Source: an uncultured Alphaproteobacteria bacterium (GTDB lineage: Bacteria > Pseudomonadota > Alphaproteobacteria > Rickettsiales > UBA1997). Taken from it: DNA of 12,139 bases. The position numbers and the translations under genes were made by a program. Under the pieces are notes generated by a model. The model saw only the letters and a list, made by a program, of their open reading frames with translations, was not told the DNA's origin and ran no database searches. Of this stretch, positions 6,857 through 12,139 are shown piece after piece. Location of the stretch: assembly GCA_903849835.1 (NCBI GenBank), contig CAINKA010000077.1:1-12139 (forward strand), written 5' to 3'. Each line of letters opens with the position of its first letter. The first letter of the stretch is position 1.

Positions 6857-7324
6857 CTAGATAAGAATTTCCCTAGTCTTTTCAAGCAGCTCTCCCTCAA
6901 TCTCCTTGGCCGTCATCAAAAAAAAATCCCGCTGGAACAGCCCAGCATGCGGAATTGTCAACTTGTCAGCAATTTTAATTTTCAGATTTTCAATCGCTAA
7001 AATATCCACATCGATTTCCCGCGGCGCCCATTTTTCGCGATCAATTCTTCCTAATTTTTTTTCGATTTTTTTGGCAATTTCTAAAATTTTTTCTGGCGGA
7101 AATTTTTGTAAATCAATGTCAGCGGAGAAGGCGATGTTAAAAAATTCGCGATCCCAATCACGCGGAGAATTCGGCAAAAGCATCGCCGGATTTTTGAAGA
7201 TTTTTGATTTTCTTGAATTGGTTAAGAACAATTGCGTTTCTAACTCGCGCACTGCTTCATCGAGATAAAAATTACGATCACCAAGATTTGAACCTAGACC
7301 AAAAATTATGCGAGAATTTTTCAT
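6857..7324 (-). CDS. folK: 2-amino-4-hydroxy-6-hydroxymethyldihydropteridine diphosphokinase (HPPK)
   Basis: HPPK transfers pyrophosphate from ATP to 6-hydroxymethyl-dihydropterin, the step before dihydropteroate synthase in folate synthesis. The 155-residue protein shows the family motifs in order: IIFGLGSNLGDR (7-17), FFNIAF (61-66), LGRIDREKWAPREIDVDIL with the metal-binding Asp105 and Asp107 and Trp99, and IPHAGLFQRDFFL with His126 and Arg132. Length is normal. The ATG at 7324 is chosen: its A is the last base of the upstream gene's TGA stop (TGATG), a classic coupled start; an in-frame TTG one codon earlier is less likely. It follows the unrecognised gene and gmd in one likely operon. 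Other folate genes are not in the window. Confidence 0.93.
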   Translation of the reverse strand: MKNSRIIFGLGSNLGDRNFYLDEAVRELETQLFLTNSRKSKIFKNPAMLLPNSPRDWDREFFNIAFSADIDLQKFPPEKILEIAKKIEKKLGRIDREKWAPREIDVDILAIENLKIKIADKLTIPHAGLFQRDFFLMTAKEIEGELLEKTREILI

Positions 7325-8055
7325 CAAAAAGAACTGCGTAAATTATTTTTCTCGTTTCCAGTTTCGTTGATAATTTTTTGTAAAAATTTTATTTGATTGC
7401 TGCGTTTTGATTCGTCTGTTTCAGCAATAATTTTTTCCAAAGAATTAGCCAAGCTTGATTGCTTTTCTTCGCTTAATTTTTCGGTTAAATTTCCAAATAA
7501 AATTGGGATTAATTTTTGTGAATTTCTTGTTAAATCCAAAACTTCTGCGATAAAATTTTTAAAAGAATTTTGATCGAAAATTTCGTTTGATCGCAACGAG
7601 ACATCTAACCGGTTGAGGCGCTCTGATTCTGGCCTCAAGTGATTCATCACCGCCACTAAAATTGTTTTTTCGGACGTTGTTATCCTCTCTTCACTATCCC
7701 AAATTTTTTCAGCAGTTTTGATTTCAGAAACGCGATTTATTTTTGCTAAAATTCGTAAAAATTTTTCATGCAAAACCACTCCGCTTTTTTCTAAACCACG
7801 GCTTAAATTTGAGGAATTTATTAGACCAATTCTCAAAGATGGCGTCAAAGTGTTGGAGATAAATTTCGGTAAAAATTTTGTAATTTTTCTCACCTTTTTT
7901 TTATTGCCGTAGAGAATTTCAATTTCTTGATATTGGTCTGTAGTGCTGAGAATGCTGATGTGAAGACGGCTTTCGGAATCATCGTCAGAAAAATTTTTCT
8001 GATTCTCAGCATCGATATCATCGATAAAAATTTCTGAATTTTTTGTCTTTCTCAT
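7324..8055 (-). CDS. Hypothetical protein, 243 residues, between gmd and folK
   Basis: I do not recognise this protein. From the ATG at 8055 it has 243 residues, no signal peptide and no membrane segment. It begins with an acidic, probably disordered stretch (FIDDIDAENQKNFSDDDSESR), then a part with strand-like segments (LHISILST, EIEILYG) followed by a basic patch GNKKKVRK. The remainder looks largely helical and charged (LPKFISNTLTPSLRIGLINSSNLSRGLEK, FLRILAKINRV, NFIAEVLDLTRNSQKLIPILFGNLTEKLSEE, and a Glu/Lys/Asn-rich tail). No catalytic motif stands out. It starts 16 bp after the gmd stop and its stop overlaps the folK ATG by one base, so it is likely co-translated with folK. A longer start at 8106 would run back into gmd and is not favoured. 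Codon and base use match its neighbours, so it looks like a resident gene. Confidence 0.75.
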   Translation of the reverse strand: MRKTKNSEIFIDDIDAENQKNFSDDDSESRLHISILSTTDQYQEIEILYGNKKKVRKITKFLPKFISNTLTPSLRIGLINSSNLSRGLEKSGVVLHEKFLRILAKINRVSEIKTAEKIWDSEERITTSEKTILVAVMNHLRPESERLNRLDVSLRSNEIFDQNSFKNFIAEVLDLTRNSQKLIPILFGNLTEKLSEEKQSSLANSLEKIIAETDESKRSNQIKFLQKIINETGNEKNNLRSSF

Positions 8056-8071
8056 TCGTGGTAATTTTAAA

Positions 8072-9061
8072 TTAACGAGAAACTCCAGCCTTCGCCAAGT
8101 CAGCATCCACCATCATTTTCACCAATTCTTTGAAATTAACTTTTGGTTTCCAACCAAGATTTTTTCGCGCTTTTGTTGCGTCTCCGATTAGCAAATCAAC
8201 TTCTGCTGGACGGAAATATTTTTCGCTAATTTCAACATATTTTTTCCAATCCAAACCGACATAACCGAAAGCTTCGTCGAGGAATTCTTTCACCGAATAA
8301 GTTTCACCCGTGGCAATTACGTAATCGTCAGCAACATCTTGTTGAAGCATGAGCCACATGGCTTCGACATAGTCTCCAGCAAAACCCCAATCGCGTTTGG
8401 CGTCGAGATTTCCGAGGTAAAGTTTGTCAGATTTTTTAGCGAGAATGTCAGCAAGACCACGAGTGATTTTGCGTGTGACGAAAGTTTCGCCGCGACGCGG
8501 AGATTCGTGGTTAAATAAAATTCCGCTGCAGGCAAAAATTCCGTAACTTTCGCGGTAATTTACTGTCAGCCAATGCGAGTAAAGTTTGGCGCAGGCATAA
8601 GGGCTGCGTGGATAAAATGGCGTAGTTTCTTTTTGCGGAATTTCTTGAACTTTTCCGAACATTTCGCTGGATGAAGCTTGATAAAATTTGGTTTTGATTC
8701 GTGTGTCTTTGATGGCATCGAGAATTCTGCAAGTGCCTGTGGCGTCAACATCTGTCGTGTATTCTGGAATGTCGAAACTGACTTTTACGTGGCTCTGTGC
8801 GGCTAAATTATAAATTTCATCGGGCACAATTTTTTCGAGCAAGCGCGAGATGCTGGAAGCGTCCGCTAAGTCGCCATAATGCAAAAAAAGTTTTTTGCCG
8901 GAGATGTTTGGATCATTGTAGAGATGGTCGATGCGATCAGTGTTGAAGCTGCTCGAGCGTCTGATGATGCCATGAACTTCGTAGCCTTTCGCAAGCAAAA
9001 ATTCAGTTAGGTAAGATCCATCCTGACCAGTAATTCCGGTGATTAGCGCCTTTTTTGTCAT
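8072..9061 (-). CDS. gmd: GDP-mannose 4,6-dehydratase
   Basis: This short-chain dehydrogenase/reductase enzyme converts GDP-D-mannose to GDP-4-dehydro-6-deoxy-D-mannose, the precursor of GDP-fucose, GDP-rhamnose and related surface sugars. The 329-residue protein starts with ALITGITGQDGSYL, the NADP-binding glycine motif (Gly9, Gly12, Gly15), then GIIRRSSSFNTDRI, HYGDLAD, YNLAAQSHV, the catalytic Ser131/Ser132-Glu133 (ASSSEMFG) and Tyr155-x3-Lys159 (SPYACAK), then FNHESPRRGETFVTRKI, LGNLDAKRDWGFAGDYVEAMW and YFRPAEVD. The ATG at 9061 precedes the family N-terminus directly; a 30-residue longer open frame lacks homology and covers the promoter region. It is the first gene of a likely gmd-unknown-folK transcript and faces sdhC divergently. 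No other nucleotide-sugar gene such as fcl is visible nearby. Confidence 0.96.
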   Translation of the reverse strand: MTKKALITGITGQDGSYLTEFLLAKGYEVHGIIRRSSSFNTDRIDHLYNDPNISGKKLFLHYGDLADASSISRLLEKIVPDEIYNLAAQSHVKVSFDIPEYTTDVDATGTCRILDAIKDTRIKTKFYQASSSEMFGKVQEIPQKETTPFYPRSPYACAKLYSHWLTVNYRESYGIFACSGILFNHESPRRGETFVTRKITRGLADILAKKSDKLYLGNLDAKRDWGFAGDYVEAMWLMLQQDVADDYVIATGETYSVKEFLDEAFGYVGLDWKKYVEISEKYFRPAEVDLLIGDATKARKNLGWKPKVNFKELVKMMVDADLAKAGVSR

Positions 9062-9182
9062 TGTTTTGATTTTTGTTTTTGAAGGGAAATTCGTGAAAAA
9101 ATTTTGTTGTAAACTACCGAAAGGAATTTTTAAATTCCCACAGAAATTCACGTCCCACCTTCCTCAAGAAATCTTCAAAAAA
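9062..9182. promoter_or_regulatory. Divergent intergenic region gmd/sdhC with a small dyad
   Basis: These 121 bp lie between divergent starts, so promoters for both the gmd transcript and the sdh operon should be here. I cannot assign -35/-10 boxes with confidence. A perfect 7-bp dyad with a 2-bp centre, GGAATTT-TT-AAATTCC, sits at 9123-9138 near the middle and could be an operator. No Shine-Dalgarno precedes either start. Confidence 0.4.
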
Positions 9183-9593
9183 ATGTCAGAAAAAAAACGC
9201 CCAACCTCTCCTCATTTGCAAATTTATCGCTGGAACATTTCTTCCCTCGCTTCGATTTTGCACCGCGCAACCGGCGTTCTGCTTTATTTTTCCGTCCTCG
9301 CAATTTCGTGGTACATCGTTTACTACACCTACCAAATCAACATCGCCGAATCGGATGAAGCCTGCGACTGCCCGCTTCGCGCCATCATCGATCAAATTTT
9401 TTCTCTCGCTGCGATTGGCGTAACTTTCGCGCTTTACTACCATTTCGTAAACGGCATCCGCCATTTATTTTGGGACATCGGAAAAGGTTTCGACAAAAAA
9501 ACTGCAAGCAGAAATGGAATTTTAGTAATCGCCTCCGCCTTACTCCTCACCGCTTCAACAATCGGAACCGTAATTTTTCTAAAACTTTTTTAG
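9183..9593 (+). CDS. sdhC: Succinate dehydrogenase cytochrome b556 subunit SdhC
   Basis: SdhC is one of the two membrane anchors of complex II; with SdhD it binds haem b and ubiquinone at the inner membrane. The 136-residue protein opens with RPTSPHLQIYRW and LASILHRATG (Ser24, His27, Arg28; quinone-site region). Three membrane helices lie at about 31-50, 70-92 and 112-134. YYHFVNGIRHLFWDIG carries His87, which lines up with the haem ligand of E. coli SdhC (His84). The acidic, cysteine-containing loop AESDEACDCPLR (55-66) after helix 1 is longer than in E. coli. I chose the ATG at 9183 because the family N-terminus follows at once; the 48-residue upstream extension reads through the intergenic region. 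It is the first gene of the sdh operon. Confidence 0.93.
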   Translation: MSEKKRPTSPHLQIYRWNISSLASILHRATGVLLYFSVLAISWYIVYYTYQINIAESDEACDCPLRAIIDQIFSLAAIGVTFALYYHFVNGIRHLFWDIGKGFDKKTASRNGILVIASALLLTASTIGTVIFLKLF

Positions 9594-9606
9594 TAAAACC
9601 AAAATC

Positions 9607-9693
9607 TCATGCTGAGACTCCTGAGCCTGTCGAAGAGCGAAGCATGATTCGGGCTTCGGTTCCTAAAATCATGCTTCGACAAGCTCAGCATGA
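9607..9693. repeat. Hairpin repeat, family 1, copy C (between sdhC and sdhD)
   Basis: TCATGCTGAG (9607-9616) on the left and CTCAGCATGA (9684-9693) on the right form the outer stem, and CCTGTCGAAG...CATGATT pairs with AATCATGCTTCGACAAG further in. As in the folK-clpB copy, only the left arm carries the two extra segments (ACTCCTGAG and AGCGAAG). It fills most of the 133-bp gap between sdhC and sdhD. Confidence 0.88.
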
Positions 9694-9726
9694 CGTCAAA
9701 AAATTTTAATACGCTTACCTAACTTT

Positions 9727-10089
9727 ATGAAAAAAATTAAAATCGCCCCCTCAACCAAAACCGGCTCACATCACTGGATGATGCAAAGAATTTCTGCGAT
9801 CGCCTTACTGCCGCTGATCATCTGGCTGGTGCTTTCATTCGTGCAAATCGCCGAAGATCCTCAAGAATATCTCCCAGTTTTTTTCGCCTATCCACTCAAC
9901 GCCGTGATGGGAATTTTACTAATCAGCACCTCACTTTACCACGGCTCACTCGGCATGCGCGTAGTGATCGAAGACTACATCGCCAACAAAACCAAAATGC
10001 ATTTCTACATCATGCTGGTGCATTTTATTTCGATCGCGACTGCGGTGGCGGGGATTGTGGCGATTGTTAGGCTTCATTTGGTTGGGTAA
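9727..10089 (+). CDS. sdhD: Succinate dehydrogenase membrane anchor subunit SdhD
   Basis: SdhD is the second hydrophobic anchor of complex II. The 120-residue protein shows GSHHWMMQRISAIALLPL (13-30) and SLYHGSLGMRVVIEDYI (69-85). In the second, His72 corresponds to the haem b ligand (E. coli His71), and Asp83-Tyr84 match the conserved Asp-Tyr pair at the quinone site. Three membrane helices are apparent at about 23-41, 55-76 and 94-117. Length is typical for the family. The ATG at 9727 is preceded by CTTACCTAACTTT with no Shine-Dalgarno. It is separated from sdhC and from sdhA by about 130 bp each, wider than usual for this operon, and both gaps hold palindromic repeats. Confidence 0.93.
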   Translation: MKKIKIAPSTKTGSHHWMMQRISAIALLPLIIWLVLSFVQIAEDPQEYLPVFFAYPLNAVMGILLISTSLYHGSLGMRVVIEDYIANKTKMHFYIMLVHFISIATAVAGIVAIVRLHLVG

Positions 10090-10114
10090 TTTACACGTTT
10101 ACTAATGCCTCTCC

Positions 10115-10200
10115 CTGTCATTCCTGCGAAAGCGGGAATCCAGAAAATTAAATCTGAATTCGTTTAACAACCTAGATTTCCGCCTTCGCAGGAATGACAG
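10115..10200. repeat. Hairpin repeat, family 2 (between sdhD and sdhA)
   Basis: Arms 10115-10143 and 10172-10200 are inverted over 29 nt with three differences, one of them a G-T wobble, around a 28-nt loop. The outer 16 bases, CTGTCATTCCTGCGAA, pair perfectly. The sequence type (TCATTCCTGCGAAAGCGGGA) is a familiar dispersed repeat in proteobacteria and is unrelated to the family 1 copies nearby. It ends 17 bp before the sdhA start codon. Confidence 0.9.
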
Positions 10201-10217
10201 ATTAAAAAAATAAAAAA

Positions 10218-12017
10218 ATGTCAGAAAAAAAAATCGAAAATTATTCAATCATTGATCATGAATTTGACGTTGTCGTCGTAGGTGCCGGAGGTGCTGGGCT
10301 TCGGGCGACTTTTGGGATGGCGCAGAAAGGTTTGTCGACGGCTTGCATTTCGAAAGTGTTCCCGACTCGCTCCCACACTGTGGCGGCGCAGGGTGGAATT
10401 TCTGCGGCGCTTGGGAATATGGGCGAAGATGATTGGCGCTGGCACATGTTTGACACCGTAAAAGGTTCGGATTGGTTGGGCGATCAAGATGCCATCGAAT
10501 ACATGTGCCGTGAGGCTCCAGAGGCAATCATCGAACTCGAACATTACGGCGTTCCATTCTCGCGCACAAAAGAAGGAAAAATTTACCAACGTCCTTTCGG
10601 CGGAATGACCAAAGAATTCGGCGAAGGCGGACCAGCACAACGAACCTGCGCCGCTGCTGATCGCACCGGTCACGCCATTTTGCACACTCTTTACCAGCAA
10701 TCACTCAAGCATGACGCCCAATTTTTTATCGAATATTTTGCGCTCGACTTAATCATGGAAAACGGCGTCTGTCGTGGCGTCACAGCACTTTCACTTCTCG
10801 ACGGAACTCTGCACCGCTTCAAAGCGCAAATCGTTGTTCTCGCAACTGGAGGCTACGGCCGCGCCTTCTTCTCCGCCACCTCCGCCCACACTTGCACCGG
10901 CGACGGCAATGGCATGATTCTTCGCGCCGACCTTCCGCTGCAAGACATGGAATTCGTCCAATTTCACCCAACCGGAATTTACGGCTCGGGCTGCTTAATC
11001 ACTGAAGGCGCGCGCGGCGAAGGTGGTTACCTCGTCAATTCCGAAGGCGAGAGATTCATGGAGCGCTACGCCCCAAGCGCCAAAGATCTCGCCAGTCGCG
11101 ACGTGGTTTCGCGCGCGATTACGATGGAAATTTTAGCCGGTCGCGGCGTCGGTCCGAAAAAAGATCACATGTATTTGCACTTGAATCACCTCGATCCAAA
11201 AGTGCTCCACGAAAGGCTTCCGGGCATTTCTGAAACTGCGAAAATTTTTGCTGGTGTTGATGTGACCAAGCAACCGATTCCAATTCTTCCGACCGTTCAC
11301 TACAACATGGGCGGCATTCCGACCAATTTTAAAGCTGAAGTTTTGACGGTGAGAAATGGTAAACCCGAAGCTGTTCCGGGCTTGATGGCCATTGGCGAGG
11401 CAGCCTGCGTTTCAGTTCACGGTGCCAATCGTTTGGGATCGAACTCGCTGCTTGATCTCGTCGTCTTCGGCCGCGCCGCCGCAATTCGCGCCGCTGAAAT
11501 TGTCACGCCAAATTCTGCTCAAGCTGAACTTTCGCCAAATGCTGGCGAGGAAGGAATCGCGAGGCTCGACAAAATTCGTAACTCAAAAGGAAAATCCTCC
11601 ACCGCTAAAATTCGCGGCGAGATGCAACATTGCATGCAGAACCACGCCGCGGTTTTCCGCACCGAAGAAATTCTGCAAAAAGGCACCGACAAAATGCGCG
11701 AAATTTTTAAAAGTTTTGACGATTTAGGAATCGAAGATCGCGGACTCGTCTGGAACAGCGACCTCGTCGAAGCACTCGAACTCGACAACCTTCGCGCGCA
11801 AGCCTTGGTCACAATCACGGGCGCACTAAACCGCAAAGAAAGCCGCGGCGCCCACGCCCGCGACGATTACAAAAACCGCGACGACGAAAATTGGCTCAAA
11901 CATTCCATCATCTGGTGCGACCAAAATTCCAACATCAAAACCGATTTTCGCGAGGTGGTGTTGAAGCCGCTGAGCAATGATGTTCAGGCGTTTCCACCGA
12001 AGAAGAGGGTTTATTAA
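10218..12017 (+). CDS. sdhA: Succinate dehydrogenase flavoprotein subunit SdhA
   Basis: SdhA oxidises succinate to fumarate and passes electrons through FAD to the iron-sulfur subunit; it sits on the cytoplasmic face of the inner membrane. The 599-residue product has full length. Visible are the dinucleotide motif VVVVGAGGAGLRA (18-30), RSHTVAAQGG with His53 as the covalent FAD site, FHPTGIYGSGCLITEGARGEGG (His250 at the active site), LASRDVVSRA with catalytic Arg294, HYNMGGIPTN with His361, HGANRLGSNSLLD with Arg405, and the C-terminal RKESRGAHARDDY. All key catalytic residues are present. The ATG at 10218 follows an A-rich stretch 17 bp after a palindromic repeat. The usual next gene, sdhB, is not seen in the remaining 122 bp. 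Confidence 0.98.
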   Translation: MSEKKIENYSIIDHEFDVVVVGAGGAGLRATFGMAQKGLSTACISKVFPTRSHTVAAQGGISAALGNMGEDDWRWHMFDTVKGSDWLGDQDAIEYMCREAPEAIIELEHYGVPFSRTKEGKIYQRPFGGMTKEFGEGGPAQRTCAAADRTGHAILHTLYQQSLKHDAQFFIEYFALDLIMENGVCRGVTALSLLDGTLHRFKAQIVVLATGGYGRAFFSATSAHTCTGDGNGMILRADLPLQDMEFVQFHPTGIYGSGCLITEGARGEGGYLVNSEGERFMERYAPSAKDLASRDVVSRAITMEILAGRGVGPKKDHMYLHLNHLDPKVLHERLPGISETAKIFAGVDVTKQPIPILPTVHYNMGGIPTNFKAEVLTVRNGKPEAVPGLMAIGEAACVSVHGANRLGSNSLLDLVVFGRAAAIRAAEIVTPNSAQAELSPNAGEEGIARLDKIRNSKGKSSTAKIRGEMQHCMQNHAAVFRTEEILQKGTDKMREIFKSFDDLGIEDRGLVWNSDLVEALELDNLRAQALVTITGALNRKESRGAHARDDYKNRDDENWLKHSIIWCDQNSNIKTDFREVVLKPLSNDVQAFPPKKRVY

Positions 12018-12025
12018 AACCAGTT

Positions 12026-12042
12026 GTCCGAAAAAATCGGAC
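12026..12042 (+). other. Small stem-loop just after sdhA
   Basis: GTCCG (12026-12030) and CGGAC (12038-12042) enclose AAAAAAT, starting 8 bp after the sdhA stop. No T-run follows, so an intrinsic terminator is not supported. It could be a minor 3' mRNA structure or the edge of the next repeat. Confidence 0.3.
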
Positions 12043-12058
12043 GTCTGAAACCGTCGCA

Positions 12059-12139
12059 GGACGGGGTTTGTAACCCCGTCCACATGTTCACGTAATACAA
12101 TTTAATTTGAACTGAACGTGAGGACGGGGTTACAAACCC
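12059..12139. repeat. Hairpin repeat, family 3, inverted pair at the window end (partial)
   Basis: GGACGGGGTT (12059-12068), TGT and AACCCCGTCC (12072-12081) form a perfect 10-bp hairpin. A second copy in opposite orientation begins at 12122 (GGACGGGGTT-ACA-AACCC) and is cut off by the window end. Between them TTCACGT (12087-12093) faces ACGTGA (12116-12121), so the two copies are arms of a larger inverted structure. It follows sdhA, where sdhB would be expected. Confidence 0.75.

Noticed and set aside
9039..9182. A 48-residue N-terminal extension of sdhC, and a 30-residue extension of gmd over the same region
   Set aside because: Both cover the divergent promoter region and the family N-termini begin at 9183 and 9061.
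9470..9709. Small + strand open frame over the sdhC end and copy C
   Set aside because: It is the wrong frame of sdhC followed by repeat sequence.
10245..12083. Antisense frames opposite sdhA, up to 151 residues
   Set aside because: They are shadows in a gene with complete family motifs; no motif of their own.
1..12139. CRISPR array, tRNA or rRNA genes, insertion sequence, prophage or toxin-antitoxin pair
   Set aside because: No regularly spaced direct repeats, no cloverleaf or rRNA-like segment and no transposase or phage gene seen; repeats here are inverted and irregularly placed.

Overview
The window looks like a piece of an AT-rich alphaproteobacterial chromosome. The AddB relative is of the alphaproteobacterial type, sdhC, sdhD and sdhA follow the usual alphaproteobacterial order, and small palindromic repeats are scattered between genes and, in one case, inside a coding sequence. 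In-frame palindromic insertions are best known from Rickettsia (Rickettsia palindromic elements), so a Rickettsiales-like or related lineage is a reasonable guess. The sequence alone does not fix the genus. There are no phage, transposase, CRISPR, rRNA or tRNA features. Most genes are housekeeping.

Left part, + strand (1-3472): the 3' end of addB (double-strand break repair nuclease/helicase-like subunit) overlaps truA (tRNA pseudouridine synthase). A 212-bp gap then leads to an unusual protein that joins a type IV prepilin N-terminus to a LamG-like jelly-roll domain.

Middle part, - strand (3490-9061, transcribed right to left): gmd (GDP-mannose 4,6-dehydratase), an unrecognised 243-residue protein, folK (folate pathway), clpB (disaggregase) and a NYN-domain putative nuclease. 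gmd, the unknown gene and folK are tightly packed and likely one transcript. clpB and the NYN gene are each set off by palindromic repeats.

Right part, + strand (9183-12139): sdhC, sdhD and sdhA, encoding the membrane anchor and flavoprotein of succinate dehydrogenase (complex II). The junctions sdhC/sdhD and sdhD/sdhA and the region after sdhA each hold a different kind of hairpin repeat. sdhB is not in the window.

The most interesting theme is the repeats. At least four families of inverted-repeat element occur in 12 kb, six loci in all. One of them (207-277) lies in frame inside addB and adds about 24 residues to the protein. A second theme is that none of the nine inspected start codons has a recognisable Shine-Dalgarno sequence; the upstream regions are mostly A/T-rich.
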